A stretch of DNA of 64,000 bases from Dethiobacter sp. (GCA_018335875.1 JAGXRN010000042.1:1-64000), one strand, 5' to 3'. Counted from the stretch's first letter, positions 1 to 8,925 are shown. Notes: generated by a model not told the origin, from the letters alone. Made by a program: numbers and translations.

Positions 1-1
1 C

Positions 2-274
2 AAAGAGGGTTATCTCCATCAACCAAAGGAGTTTAATTTTAAAGACAACCCGGATCATTTAAAATGGTTACATACCATTATTTCCAATGCTAAAGCCTAC
101 ATTGCCGGAACTTACCATGGTCTGGGACCGAGGCATTTACAGTCGTACTTGGATGAATATAGTTTCCGCTTTAATCGCAGAAAGTTCAAAGGCCAGCTGT
201 TTAACAGGTTGCTCAATGCCTGTGTATTAACAGATACTATCACTTACAATGAGCTTGTTGCCGTGTCTCCCTGA
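2..274 (+). mobile_element. IS1595 (ISXO2-like) transposase, C-terminal fragment
   Basis: About 90 codons of an open frame enter from the left edge and stop with TGA. The reading resembles the end of the DDE transposase domain of IS1595/ISXO2-like elements: HTIISNAKAYIAGTYHGL, then LQSYLDEYSFRFNRRKF. These elements move by cut-and-paste or copy-paste transposition. The N-terminal zinc ribbon and first catalytic residues lie outside the window, so intactness cannot be judged. It is one of only three plus-strand genes here, and a perfect 12-bp hairpin follows it at once. I did not identify the terminal inverted repeat of the IS. Confidence 0.75.
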
Positions 275-298
275 GGTAACTTGATACTCAGGAAAAAT

Positions 299-338
299 AA
301 AAAAGACGTTTCGCTTTTTTCAGAGGAACGTCTTTTTT
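299..338 (+). terminator. Perfect 12-bp stem hairpin with T-run after the transposase
   Basis: AAAAAAGACGTT (299-310) pairs with AACGTCTTTTTT (327-338) around a 16-nt loop. The T-run makes it a plausible terminator for the plus-strand transposase gene, and the A-run makes it work on the other strand too. It also forms the outer end of the repeat described separately. Confidence 0.7.
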
Positions 339-461
339 ATTCCGCTAGGGGCTGCCGCCCCTTCGGCGGGCCTGAGGGCCCTGAGCACCCCGCAAGATTA
401 AGGGGGAATCCCCCTTAACAACCCCCTTGCATAGGAATTTAATATAATTTCCTACGCAATA
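299..461 (+). repeat. Interspersed hairpin-rich repeat, copy 1
   Basis: This non-coding element of about 160 bp is a string of hairpins: the A/T-rich stem at 299-338, a GC-rich CCGCTAGGGG...CGGCGGG block, AAGGGGGAATCCCCCTT near 400, and a TAGGAA...TTTCCTA palindrome near 432-454. The same succession occurs in inverted orientation at 37761-37927, including the CAGAGG loop of the first hairpin and the CCTGAGCACCCCGCAA core. It has no coding potential. It could be a REP or MITE-like element or a structured RNA. Confidence 0.8.
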
Positions 462-491
462 AAAAAAGGACCCTAATTTGGGGTCCCTTTG
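461..491 (-). terminator. Terminator of the AAA/vWA gene pair
   Basis: On the minus strand GGGACCCC, a short loop and GGGTCC are followed by seven T. The stem includes the TAG stop codon (473-475) of the vWA gene and has one bulged base. It abuts the repeat. Confidence 0.75.
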
Positions 492-1360
492 TGTGCCGCG
501 GCGAATGACTTTTCCCGTCTGGTGATAGTGGCTATTTCTCTGTGGTCAAGTTCATCAACAATATAGAGTGAAGCATCTGCGGCAGCAGCCACTTTCTCCA
601 GAAATGCGCGCTGTGCTTCCAGGCCTATACAGATGGTGCGAATCCCCGCTTTTTCTGCCAGGACAGCGGCATCAACAGCGTCCTGATAAGGGTCTCTGTC
701 TCCGCTGGCCCAGGTAGGCAGCCCGTCTGTTATCAGTATCAGAAGGTGCCGCCTGCCCCTGCGCTTTGACAGGTAATCCACTGCTGTTCTGATACCCTCA
801 CCCATTGGCGTCAGTCCTGATGCGCTCATCGCCGCCAGACGACGTCTGACGCGCTCCGTGTTGCGTGTGGCCGCCACCTTTACCCCAACATCGCCTTCCT
901 GGAAGGTAACCAGTGAAAGCGGTTCGTGCATCTGCCGGACCAGGTAATCAGCCAGATTTTTTACTTCACTTATTCTTTTGCCGTTCATGCTCCCGCTGGT
1001 ATCTACCAGCAGGCAGACTTCAAGCTGGGGCCCGCCGCTCTCAGATTGTACCCGTATATCTTCAGGTTTTACCAGTGTGGAATCCTGCGGGCCGTGCAGG
1101 CGTCTCAGGGCAGCTGAAATCATAGTTTCAGCCACCGCCAGGCTGACCGCAGGTTGCTCATCACGGTATTTAGCCTCTCTTTCAGGGATTGCTCCTATTG
1201 TTTGCCGTGACTGCCTGACGCGCTTATAATTAAACCTCTGAAATATTTTAACTGACTGTTCTTCCTGCAGGCGCCGTATTTCTTTTTCCACAGATTTCAG
1301 TTGATCGGGAGGATCAATCCCTGGTATGGCTGCCCTTTCCTCACTCTCAGCAGACAACAT
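473..1360 (-). CDS. vWA-domain protein, ChlD/BchD-like partner of the AAA ATPase
   Basis: The 295-residue protein has a charged, Arg-rich N-terminal half and a C-terminal von Willebrand factor A domain. The MIDAS motif DTSGS is at residues 120-124, with the conserved Thr of GLTPMGEG near 180 and ITDGLP near 212. This is the layout of the C-terminal half of magnesium-chelatase subunit D. It starts 11 bp after the AAA ATPase gene, so both are probably one transcript and the proteins form a MoxR- or chelatase-type ATPase/vWA machine. No chelatase large subunit is near, so the substrate is unknown. ATG start with a modest AGGGA ribosome site. Confidence 0.8.
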   Translation of the reverse strand: MLSAESEERAAIPGIDPPDQLKSVEKEIRRLQEEQSVKIFQRFNYKRVRQSRQTIGAIPEREAKYRDEQPAVSLAVAETMISAALRRLHGPQDSTLVKPEDIRVQSESGGPQLEVCLLVDTSGSMNGKRISEVKNLADYLVRQMHEPLSLVTFQEGDVGVKVAATRNTERVRRRLAAMSASGLTPMGEGIRTAVDYLSKRRGRRHLLILITDGLPTWASGDRDPYQDAVDAAVLAEKAGIRTICIGLEAQRAFLEKVAAAADASLYIVDELDHREIATITRREKSFAAAHKGTPN

Positions 1361-1371
1361 TGCTTCCCTGG

Positions 1372-2607
1372 CTATTTTAACGTACCTGTCTCCTCCGGTA
1401 TTGTGGGGATAGCTTCCTTTTTTTTTTCCTCTTCCATAGTATTGTCATCTTTTGTCAGCTGCAGGCCTGATTTGGCAGTGTCCAAACCTTCCTTCTGCCG
1501 CGCAACCCGCTGCCAGATCCCCCGCCAAAGTGCAGGGTAACCAGGCAGCTTACTATCTTTGCCGGGGTTCGCTTCTTTGTGCTGCTGCCTGTTGTCACTG
1601 CTTTTCTTTGCATTTTCCACAGCATTTCTCATGAACTGTGTAATCTCCAAAAGCTTTGGCGCCTCCAGCCTGTGCCTTAAAGCCGCAGGCAAAACGGCGG
1701 CAAGGTCTGTAAAATCAGCTTTATACTTACCCTGCCAGGCCGCATGGAGCAGTGCCCCCAGGCGCGCCGCCTGCACAGCGCGTATACTCTCAAGATTAAA
1801 GCGAATATAGGTTTCGGCCAGAAACTTTTCAACGTTCTCTTCAAGGGTTACTGTTGAAAACTGCTCCCTGTTCAGGCTAAAGCCATGTGTTCCGGTATAT
1901 ACATTATTTTGGCCGGCATTTATAATTGCCCGCACAGTCTCTGCCTGGCTTGGCCTTTCAATCCTGACAGCAAAATCAAAGCGGTCGGACAGTTGGCGGC
2001 GAATCTCCTGCAGCGGGCCGGGTTCTTCATCCGGGTTTGAAGCCGCCCAGACGCTGACAGCAAGCTGCAGTTCCACCGGAGTAAGACCTGTCTCTTCTAT
2101 TTGCACCCTGCCCGGCTTTGTACCCATGGCATCAAGCAGTATATCCACCAACGACGGTGAAGTATCTGCCAGTCTGTTGATTTCATCCACAAAAACAATT
2201 CCCCTGTGTGCCCTGGGCAGGGTCCCGGGTAGTACGGCAGCGGAGGGATTATCAACCGCTGTTAGCTTTTCAAGGTCAATACTACCCGCTACTGTCCCCA
2301 CTTTGGCAGAATGTGAAATCTCCAGGAAAGGCATTGGCGTAAACTGAGACGCCAAAGTTCCACTTGATGCCTGATGCACAGGACAGTGCGGCTGGTCAGG
2401 CCGGCAGTTATAAAAGCAACCCTCTATCTTTTCAATTAAAGGCAGCTGGCTGCGGGCCGCCCTGATCAGTGTTGTCTTCCCGGTACCTCTTACTCCTTCT
2501 ACATGAAAATGAAACGGTATTTCAAGGCCGGCCGCAAAAATACCCAGTTCAATAAAACGCTGCAGTTCCTCATTTCCCTGATGAAAAATCAAGTCATTCC
2601 AATTCAT
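1372..2607 (-). CDS. AAA+ ATPase, MoxR / magnesium-chelatase ChlI-like
   Basis: A 411-residue AAA+ ATPase. Walker A GVRGTGKTTL is at residues 38-47 and Walker B GIVFVDEINRL near 139. A cysteine cluster (C64, C68, C75, in CFYNCRPDQPHC) sits in the insert after Walker A, which fits ChlI-type proteins of Firmicutes. The last ~100 residues are Lys/Glu-rich and low in complexity. A strong AGGAGG precedes the ATG. With the adjoining vWA gene it forms a typical ChlI/ChlD-like pair that remodels or inserts metal into a client protein. The client is not evident from the neighbours. It lies between the IS fragment and the rodZ operon, outside the conserved core order. Confidence 0.82.
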   Translation of the reverse strand: MNWNDLIFHQGNEELQRFIELGIFAAGLEIPFHFHVEGVRGTGKTTLIRAARSQLPLIEKIEGCFYNCRPDQPHCPVHQASSGTLASQFTPMPFLEISHSAKVGTVAGSIDLEKLTAVDNPSAAVLPGTLPRAHRGIVFVDEINRLADTSPSLVDILLDAMGTKPGRVQIEETGLTPVELQLAVSVWAASNPDEEPGPLQEIRRQLSDRFDFAVRIERPSQAETVRAIINAGQNNVYTGTHGFSLNREQFSTVTLEENVEKFLAETYIRFNLESIRAVQAARLGALLHAAWQGKYKADFTDLAAVLPAALRHRLEAPKLLEITQFMRNAVENAKKSSDNRQQHKEANPGKDSKLPGYPALWRGIWQRVARQKEGLDTAKSGLQLTKDDNTMEEEKKKEAIPTIPEETGTLK

Positions 2608-2671
2608 CTGTTTCCTCCTGTGTTTTTCCGTCTCTAAAAGCGTTCCCCCTCCAACTCATAAAAATACCAAG

Positions 2672-2709
2672 AAAGGCGCGTTAATTCGGTTCCTTCAACG
2701 CGCGCCTTT
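2672..2709 (-). other. Imperfect hairpin upstream of the AAA gene
   Basis: AAAGGCGCGTT (2672-2682) pairs with AACGCGCGCCTTT (2697-2709) with a two-base bulge. It lies between the rodZ terminator and the AAA ATPase start, without a T-run on either strand. It may be a leader structure of the AAA/vWA transcript. Confidence 0.4.
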
Positions 2710-2768
2710 CAGTGCCGGTTTCCGCTGCAGCTTTGCTGACTGCAAAGCGTTATAATTTACTACCGGTA

Positions 2769-2792
2769 CAAAAAAAACGGCGTTTTGCCGTT
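2769..2792 (-). terminator. Terminator after rodZ
   Basis: On the minus strand AACGGC, loop AAAAC, GCCGTT runs into eight T. It begins directly after the rodZ stop codon and ends the long rodZ-side operon. Confidence 0.85.
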
Positions 2793-2793
2793 C

Positions 2794-3666
2794 TTAAGGA
2801 GTGAGAAGATCTATCTTAATTTCATAGGGGTTTGAGGATGGTGGTATTTCCACGAAGAGGCCGTTTATCTCTAAACGTAATCCGGGCGGGTATCCGACAT
2901 TGACTCTGATTTCTCTTTCGGCAACCACAGAAAAAGTTCTGCCGGCGGAGAAGGTTTCTTCCACAACCTGCCTCCCATCGGCAAAGACACGTACCCAGCA
3001 TCGTTCCCTGAAGATAAGGTTAACCTCGAGGGTTTCTGCCCCTGAAACGCTAAACAGTACTGCGCCTGGGGCGGTATCCCTTTCCACAGTTAAAACGGGG
3101 GGCTCCTCATCCTGCGGCTGCGGCTCAACCTGCGGGGGTTGTTCTTCGCCGGGGGCTGGCTCTTGTGCTCCTGGAGGAGGAGGAGTACTGTCAGGGAGCG
3201 TTTGCCGGGTAAAGAGCATAAGGGTGATCAGTGCTGCAGCTGCTATAAGGATGACACTGAGAAAAATTATGATTGTTCGTTTGAGGCCGGTTTTTTTACT
3301 ACCCACATAGTCATCGCTGATAGCTTGCCGGCGGGATTCGCTGTAACTTTCAATACTGCCTTTTATTTCTGTAATTTTTGTTCTTTTTGTTTCTGGTGGC
3401 TGCTCCTGTTTTTGTTCACTGCTGTCATCGCTTTCACGGGTGGTAGCCTCATACCAGACGATAATCTGCCCGGGACTGATACCTACTTCTTCAGCGTACT
3501 TACGTAAAGCGCCTTTAAGGTACACTTCACCCGGAAAAACTCTGTATTCACCTGTTTCAATGGCCCGCAGATATTTTTTTGCAATATGAGTCCGGCTTGA
3601 TATCTCTTCCAGTGTTAAATTAAGCTCTTCTCTGGCCTGTCGCAGTTCACGGCCGATATCAGGCAT
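2794..3666 (-). CDS. rodZ: RodZ-like cytoskeletal/membrane HTH protein
   Basis: The 290-residue protein has an N-terminal HTH domain of the RodZ type (GRELRQAREELNLTLEEISS, first ~75 residues), a charged linker, one transmembrane helix near residues 128-150, a Pro-rich spacer and a C-terminal beta domain (DUF4115). RodZ links MreB filaments to the membrane and the cell-wall synthesis complex. I start it at the ATG with GGGGTGAG upstream. An upstream ATG at 3711 would overlap spoIIIE and lacks a site. In many Firmicutes rodZ sits downstream of ftsK/spoIIIE before pgsA, cinA and recA; here the conserved order ends at this gene. Confidence 0.88.
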   Translation of the reverse strand: MPDIGRELRQAREELNLTLEEISSRTHIAKKYLRAIETGEYRVFPGEVYLKGALRKYAEEVGISPGQIIVWYEATTRESDDSSEQKQEQPPETKRTKITEIKGSIESYSESRRQAISDDYVGSKKTGLKRTIIIFLSVILIAAAALITLMLFTRQTLPDSTPPPPGAQEPAPGEEQPPQVEPQPQDEEPPVLTVERDTAPGAVLFSVSGAETLEVNLIFRERCWVRVFADGRQVVEETFSAGRTFSVVAEREIRVNVGYPPGLRLEINGLFVEIPPSSNPYEIKIDLLTP

Positions 3667-3691
3667 TTTCTCACCCCGTTCACCGTGTACT

Positions 3692-5980
3692 TTAGTGTAC
3701 ATCCCTGTCAAACAACAGCTTGGTTGCCTGGTCAGGTGTAATTAAGACCTCCCTGGCCTTGCTTCCCTCAAATCTTCCGACAAACCCGCGCCTCTCCATA
3801 TCGTCGATGAGACGGGCAGCACGGGTGTAGCCGATACGCAGGCGGCGCTGCAGAAGTGAAATGGAAGCAGTCTCTGCTTCCGCAATCAGCATAACAGCCT
3901 GCGGGAAAAGGTCATCCTCTTCATACCACTCTTCTTCACCCTCATCATCGTTTAATAACTGTTCCTGATATTTTGGTTCGCCTTGGCCTTTAATAAATTC
4001 GAGCAGCTCGTTCAGCTCACGATCGTTGATAAAAGCGCCCTGCACTCTGAAAGGCTTGCTGATGCCCAAGGGATGGAAAAGCATATCCCCGCGCCCAAGC
4101 AGCTTTTCAGCTCCACCCATATCCAGTATAGTTCTGGAGTCAGCATGTGATGAAACTGCGAAGGCGACGCGTGAAGTGATATTTGCTTTGATTACACCTG
4201 TAATTACGTCCACCGAAGGCCGCTGCGTGGCAATGACAAGGTGTATCCCTGCTGCCCTGGACATCTGGGCCAGGCGGGCGATTGAATCTTCCACATCAGC
4301 TGCGGCCACCATCATGAGGTCAGCCAGCTCGTCAATGATTACTACAATGTAAGGAAGCATTTCGTGTTCCTGATTCTGCAGGCGCATCCTTTCATTGAAG
4401 CGGCTGATCTCACGGACGCTCTCCCTGGCAAACAGTTCGTAGCGGCGCCCCATTTCCTTAACCATATTTTTTAAAGCCAGCGATGCTTTTTTTGGTTCTG
4501 TTACAACAGGCATCAAGAGATGGGGAATACCGTTAAAAGTGGTGAGCTCAACAACTTTGGGGTCAATCAGCACAAACTTTACTTCATCAGGGGTAGCTTT
4601 AAATAGTATACTGGCAATTACTGTGTTTATACAAACACTTTTCCCTGAGCCTGTTGATCCTGCAATGAGCAGATGAGGCATTGACACCAAGTCTGCCAAC
4701 ACCGGAATACCTGTGATATCCTTGCCAAGGCCGACGGCAAGGGGGGATGAGGATTGTTTAAACTGCTCGTCCTCCAGCACCTCACGCAGGTATACAGGGG
4801 CTATAACCTTGTTTGGGACTTCTATGCCCACGGCTGCTTTGCCCGGAATAGGGGCCTCAATGCGCACGCCGGGGGCGGCGAGGTTAAGGGCCAGGTCATC
4901 CGCCAGGGCCACAATTTTGCTTACCTTGACACCTGTCTCAGGCTGTATTTCATAGCGTGTGACTGTGGGCCCCGATTGGACATCCGACACTTTAACTTTA
5001 ACACCAAAACTGTCAAGCGTTTTTTCCAGTATTCTTGCCCTTTCCGCTATGGTTTTCTGCTGTTGGGTGTCCCGGAGCCTTGGAATTCTGGACAGAAGTG
5101 TGAGCGGAGGCAATGTGTAATCAGCATGGTCAAGTGAAATAAAGGAGATGTGTGAGGGTTTGTCCTTTAACTTCTGAATTAGGGTGTTATCTATTGATTC
5201 AGGCTGTTTTACAGACTTGGGGGTAACAGTTGTCACAGGTTGAGGGTGGTAGAAAGCAGCAGCTTGTTCTATGTTTGCCTCAGATGTTTTTTGGGGCATT
5301 GAAATATTTATTCCGTTATCTTTTTTTATGCGGCCGGTATTCTCAGTGACAGTCGGCTCATCGCCTGAATCATAGGAAGAGAACAAAAAAGAAGCAAACC
5401 TGAAAGTTGCTTTCAGAAACTTAACTGCAGACCTGCAGCCAAAAAGAATTATGCTGAGCGCTGTCTGAAAAAGCTGTGTGAAAGAGTAGTTGGTCACCAA
5501 AAGAAACGAGATTAGTACAAGGGCCAGGATTATAATTTTACTGCCAATCTCCCGAAACAGGAAATACAAAAGCATTGAAACAACTGCTCCAGTAACTCCT
5601 CCTCCCTGCTGGGAGTAGCCCAAGGTTAAACTTGCTCTGTAGACACCCTGCTGTATAATCAGATCAATCCTGTTTTCCATCAGTTTCAGATGGGCCCCCA
5701 CCAGCAGTATCAGCAGGAAAAGCAGCACACCGTAGACCCGTTGCCTCATATTGCTTATTTTATTGGGCAGAATCTGCTGCAGCGCCAAAGTTACCAGGAT
5801 AAGCGGGACAACTATGGCCAAATCGCCTGTGAGCACTCTTAGTACGTTGTTAAAAAAGAGGCCGACTTCGCCGGTTTGTGATGTCAGGTTTAGCGCAGCA
5901 AAACACAACGCTGCCATAGCCAGCAGTATAACTGCTTTGATTTGCTGCCGTATTTCATCTCTTATTTCATAAGATGCCAT
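3692..5980 (-). CDS. spoIIIE: DNA translocase FtsK/SpoIIIE
   Basis: A 762-residue FtsK/SpoIIIE translocase that pumps chromosomal DNA through the division or sporulation septum. The N-terminal ~190 residues hold four to five membrane helices, followed by a low-complexity linker. The motor has Walker A GSTGSGKS near residue 443, Walker B VIIDELADLM, and the C-terminal gamma winged helix (RRLRIGYTRAARLIDDMERRG) that reads orienting DNA sequences. The length matches SpoIIIE (~790). It lies between uppP and rodZ; tepA and ylzJ are nearby as in Bacillus. Whether it serves division, sporulation or both cannot be told from sequence. Confidence 0.95.
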   Translation of the reverse strand: MASYEIRDEIRQQIKAVILLAMAALCFAALNLTSQTGEVGLFFNNVLRVLTGDLAIVVPLILVTLALQQILPNKISNMRQRVYGVLLFLLILLVGAHLKLMENRIDLIIQQGVYRASLTLGYSQQGGGVTGAVVSMLLYFLFREIGSKIIILALVLISFLLVTNYSFTQLFQTALSIILFGCRSAVKFLKATFRFASFLFSSYDSGDEPTVTENTGRIKKDNGINISMPQKTSEANIEQAAAFYHPQPVTTVTPKSVKQPESIDNTLIQKLKDKPSHISFISLDHADYTLPPLTLLSRIPRLRDTQQQKTIAERARILEKTLDSFGVKVKVSDVQSGPTVTRYEIQPETGVKVSKIVALADDLALNLAAPGVRIEAPIPGKAAVGIEVPNKVIAPVYLREVLEDEQFKQSSSPLAVGLGKDITGIPVLADLVSMPHLLIAGSTGSGKSVCINTVIASILFKATPDEVKFVLIDPKVVELTTFNGIPHLLMPVVTEPKKASLALKNMVKEMGRRYELFARESVREISRFNERMRLQNQEHEMLPYIVVIIDELADLMMVAAADVEDSIARLAQMSRAAGIHLVIATQRPSVDVITGVIKANITSRVAFAVSSHADSRTILDMGGAEKLLGRGDMLFHPLGISKPFRVQGAFINDRELNELLEFIKGQGEPKYQEQLLNDDEGEEEWYEEDDLFPQAVMLIAEAETASISLLQRRLRIGYTRAARLIDDMERRGFVGRFEGSKAREVLITPDQATKLLFDRDVH

Positions 5981-6003
5981 CTGACACCCCGCCTGATATT
6001 ATT

Positions 6004-6792
6004 TTAAAATCCCGCCAGTTTGAGTGTAATCGTCACAAGACCGGCAAACCAGCAATAATAGGCAAAATACTGGAAGCGGCCGGTTTTTAGAAAGTGTATA
6101 AATACTTTAATGGCAAAGATACCTGCCAAGAAGGCAGCAAAAGTACCGACAATGATACTGCCTGTAAACCCGTCAAAACCGGCCTGGGCAAGATCTTTGA
6201 GTTCCACCAGGGTGGCGCCCAGTATTACAGGGACAGAAAGTAAAAATGAAAATCTTACCGCCGTTTCACGGTCTAATGAGCGCCAGAGGGCAGAGGTAAT
6301 TGTAGACCCTGAGCGCGAGATTCCCGGAATGATGGCGAAAGTCTGCGCCAGGCTGACAATGAGAGCATCAGCCGCTGTCATGGTACGCTCGTTCTTCCTG
6401 CCTGGCTTTAACGTATGAAGGGTATACAGGATTACCCCTGTCACAAGCAGCATAAATCCCACCAGCAGCGTTGATTGATAAAGACGTGTGAAGAGATTTT
6501 TTAAAAGGTAACCGATGATGCCGGTCGGCACCGTCCCCACTGCCAGCATGAGAGCAAAATGCCTCTCCTGCTTTTCATGGGCAAAGCGTCTCAGGATGCG
6601 CATAATATCCGGGCCGAACACCCATATCACTGAAAGCACAGTGCCGAAGTGAACCATTATCTCAAATGTAATGCCCTGCTGCACCACTCCAAGCAAGTCC
6701 TGGAATATGACCAGATGCCCGGAGCTGGATACAGGCAGAAATTCTGTTAATCCCTGCAGGATACCAAGTATCAATGCTTCAAGATAACCCAT
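6004..6792 (-). CDS. uppP: Undecaprenyl-diphosphatase UppP (BacA type)
   Basis: A 262-residue polytopic membrane enzyme that dephosphorylates undecaprenyl diphosphate to recycle the lipid carrier of cell-wall synthesis; it can confer bacitracin tolerance. Both family motifs are present: LQGLTEFLPVSSSGHL near residue 13 and GISRSGSTI near 158, which carry the catalytic Glu, Ser and Arg. The ATG has GGAGGG upstream and overlaps the end of the Na/Pi-type transporter gene by 14 bp, so the two are translationally coupled. Its partner in making the lipid carrier, uppS, is at 37 kb. Confidence 0.95.
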   Translation of the reverse strand: MGYLEALILGILQGLTEFLPVSSSGHLVIFQDLLGVVQQGITFEIMVHFGTVLSVIWVFGPDIMRILRRFAHEKQERHFALMLAVGTVPTGIIGYLLKNLFTRLYQSTLLVGFMLLVTGVILYTLHTLKPGRKNERTMTAADALIVSLAQTFAIIPGISRSGSTITSALWRSLDRETAVRFSFLLSVPVILGATLVELKDLAQAGFDGFTGSIIVGTFAAFLAGIFAIKVFIHFLKTGRFQYFAYYCWFAGLVTITLKLAGF

Positions 6793-7795
6793 AAATCCCT
6801 CCGCATATTTTCTGGAACCATTTTGAAATTATTTCGACAACAATATTCAAAGTCCTCTTTTTCCCATTGTTTTTAGGCTTTGTAATCTTCTCAAGCAGAT
6901 TAAGGTAAGGGCCAAGCATCGCCAGCAGGACAACAGCACCTGCCAGATTGTATAATGTATGGGCGTTGGCCAACTGGCGGGGGACAGTATCGGCGCTGGA
7001 GGCTGCAAGCGCTATAAAACTTCCAAACACCGGCATCACAAGCATGACGCTGAATATATTGAAAAGCAGGTGTGCAAGGGCTGCCCGCCTTGCCGCCATT
7101 CCCGTGCCAATCCCCGCAATAAGCGAAGTCACGCATGTACCTACATCAGCACCCATAATCAGGCTTGCGCCTGCTTTGAGAGTAATCCCGCCTCCGTGCG
7201 CCAGCCCCAGCACCATGCCCATCAAAGCGCTTGAACTCTGGAGAATGGCTGTGGAGACAGCTCCCATGGCTACTCCGAGCACGGGGTGGGCATCTGCTGC
7301 AGAGAGCAAACTGTTAAACCAGGCGGCTCCCGCAAGAGGTGTCAAAGCCTGGCTCATTGTATTTAATCCAAAAAGAAGTGCGCCCAGTCCCGTCAGCACC
7401 CTGCCGGTGTTTTTTAGCCTGCCGCGGGGAAGGAACGCTAATAGTACCAGGCCGCAAGCCGCTATCGGTATAGCCAGTGCATGCAGATTGAATGATAGAA
7501 GCTGCCCTGTTACAGTAGTACCCACATTGGCGCCGATAATTACAGCCACGGCCGCGCCCAGCTGCAGCAGCCCCGCTTCCACCGCTCCCACCACCATTAC
7601 AGAAGCCAGTGAGCTGCTCTGAGTCAGGACGGTAAAAACGATACCGCATAAAAAAGCCGACAGGCGGTTTTCAGTCGCACGGCTGATAAAACGGGCAAAT
7701 GTACCGCCTCCCAGTTGTTCAAGGCCCACAGTCATTATTCTAAGCCCGCCAAGAAACAGTATTAATCCCACTGGTAATAAAAATATGCCGGTCAT
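6779..7795 (-). CDS. Na+/phosphate cotransporter-family protein (NptA/YjbB-like)
   Basis: A 338-residue membrane protein with two related halves, each carrying the QSSS signature of Na/Pi cotransporters (TVLTQSSSLASVM and TAILQSSSALMGMV), and GANVGTT / GADVGTC loops. Family members move phosphate with sodium, often outward. The C-terminal PhoU-like domain found in longer homologues is absent. A possible SigmaA promoter (7805-7833) and the ylzJ terminator separate it from ylzJ, so it probably heads a transcript running into uppP and spoIIIE. The substrate is inferred from family only. Confidence 0.85.
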   Translation of the reverse strand: MTGIFLLPVGLILFLGGLRIMTVGLEQLGGGTFARFISRATENRLSAFLCGIVFTVLTQSSSLASVMVVGAVEAGLLQLGAAVAVIIGANVGTTVTGQLLSFNLHALAIPIAACGLVLLAFLPRGRLKNTGRVLTGLGALLFGLNTMSQALTPLAGAAWFNSLLSAADAHPVLGVAMGAVSTAILQSSSALMGMVLGLAHGGGITLKAGASLIMGADVGTCVTSLIAGIGTGMAARRAALAHLLFNIFSVMLVMPVFGSFIALAASSADTVPRQLANAHTLYNLAGAVVLLAMLGPYLNLLEKITKPKNNGKKRTLNIVVEIISKWFQKICGGIYGLS

Positions 7796-7804
7796 ATCAT
7801 CACC

Positions 7805-7833
7805 TGTATATGACTATGGCCTGTGGTCCGCAA
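7805..7833 (-). promoter_or_regulatory. Possible SigmaA promoter for the Na/Pi-transporter, uppP, spoIIIE, rodZ transcript
   Basis: Minus strand: TTGCGG, 17-bp spacer, TATACA. It lies just downstream of the ylzJ terminator and ~10 bp before the gene. The -35 match is weak. Confidence 0.4.
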
Positions 7834-7849
7834 ACATAACTCTTTTGTA

Positions 7850-7884
7850 CTTAAAAACCAGGCTCACTATTTTTGAGCCTGGTT
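7850..7884 (-). terminator. Terminator after ylzJ
   Basis: AACCAGGCTCA (7856-7866) pairs with TGAGCCTGGTT (7874-7884). On the minus strand the stem is followed by TTTTTAAG. The ylzJ stop codon lies in the loop. Confidence 0.85.
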
Positions 7885-8103
7885 TTCTGCCTTAAATTCA
7901 ATTATACTTCCCGGCTGTAAAGCAGGGTCAAGATAGTCGACTGCGTTTGAAGAGATGAGGCGCACCACCCTGGCGCTGCTGATACCGCACTGTTCCACCA
8001 GTAGCGTGCCGCCACCTTTCCAGGGCAACTCAGTATAGACTGGCTGGTAGCTGTCGCTGCCTTCCATAACGACTTCCACAGGGACAATGGTGTAGAGGAT
8101 CAA
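7867..8103 (-). CDS. ylzJ: YlzJ-like protein
   Basis: A 78-residue protein of the YlzJ-like family, found next to tepA in spore formers; function unknown. The sequence begins [14 protein letters not shown] and carries the family's [12 protein letters not shown]. The start is TTG at 8103, which overlaps the tepA stop as TTGA, with AGGAGGGGG upstream. It is therefore translationally coupled to tepA. Confidence 0.82.
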   Translation of the reverse strand: MILYTIVPVEVVMEGSDSYQPVYTELPWKGGGTLLVEQCGISSARVVRLISSNAVDYLDPALQPGSIIEFKAENQAQK

Positions 8104-8861
8104 TGCACCGCCCCCTCCTGCCTGGCGTCTATCAGTTCCTGCAGTTTTTTGACTGCTCTGCCAAGCCCGCCCACTTCATCAATAAGTCCCACATCCACAG
8201 CATCCTTGCCCACCATCACCGTGCCAATATCCCTGGCCAACTGGTCTGTACAGAACATCAGGTGGCGGAATTTTTCCTCTGTGACACGGGAGTGGGAAGT
8301 TACAAATTTAATGACACGGTCCTGCATTTTGTCAAGATACTCGTAGGTCTGTGGCACACCGATGACAAGGCCGCTCAGACGAATGGGATGTATCGTCATG
8401 GTGGCTGTAAATGTAATAAAAGAGTAGTCGGCAGCTACTGCCACCGGAACTCCGATACTGTGCCCTCCGCCCAGCACCAGTGAAACAGTAGGTTTGGAGA
8501 GCGTATCAATCATTTCTGCAATTGCCAAACCGGCCTCCACATCGCCGCCCACAGTGTTTAGAACAATGAGCAAACCCTCAATCTTGGGGTTCTGCTCCAC
8601 TGCGATGAGTTGTGGAATAACATGCTCATACTTGGTAGTTTTATTTTGAGGCGGAAGGGTGATATGCCCTTCTATCTGGCCGATAATCGAAATACTGTGA
8701 ATTGCGTTTTCGCTTTGCGAGGGAACGGTGGCCTGCCCCAACTGCTGAATATTCTGCAGGACATTTTCTTCGTGTGGTTCCTCGTTGGTCTTAACCTGCA
8801 GATCTTCCTCTTTGGGCTTGCGGTTTCTGGTTTGTCGCTGCCTGCGTGTAACGGTTGTCAA
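8100..8861 (-). CDS. tepA: TepA/YmfB-type ClpP-fold serine protease
   Basis: A 253-residue ClpP-fold protein with a charged ~50-residue N-terminal extension. The nucleophile Ser is in GGHSIGVP (near residue 133) and the His in TIHPIR (near 157), both in ClpP positions. In Bacillus, TepA (YmfB) degrades spore proteins at germination and was earlier linked to secretion; that role is transferred by family and by context (rnj upstream, ylzJ downstream). I prefer the TTG at 8861, with AGAGGAAG before it, over a GTG at 8885 without a site. Confidence 0.85.
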   Translation of the reverse strand: MTTVTRRQRQTRNRKPKEEDLQVKTNEEPHEENVLQNIQQLGQATVPSQSENAIHSISIIGQIEGHITLPPQNKTTKYEHVIPQLIAVEQNPKIEGLLIVLNTVGGDVEAGLAIAEMIDTLSKPTVSLVLGGGHSIGVPVAVAADYSFITFTATMTIHPIRLSGLVIGVPQTYEYLDKMQDRVIKFVTSHSRVTEEKFRHLMFCTDQLARDIGTVMVGKDAVDVGLIDEVGGLGRAVKKLQELIDARQEGAVH

Positions 8862-8925
8862 TATATCACTTCCTCTGAATTTCACTTATCCTATTTTCCC
8901 ATGGAATCCAGAGGCTTATACTCCC

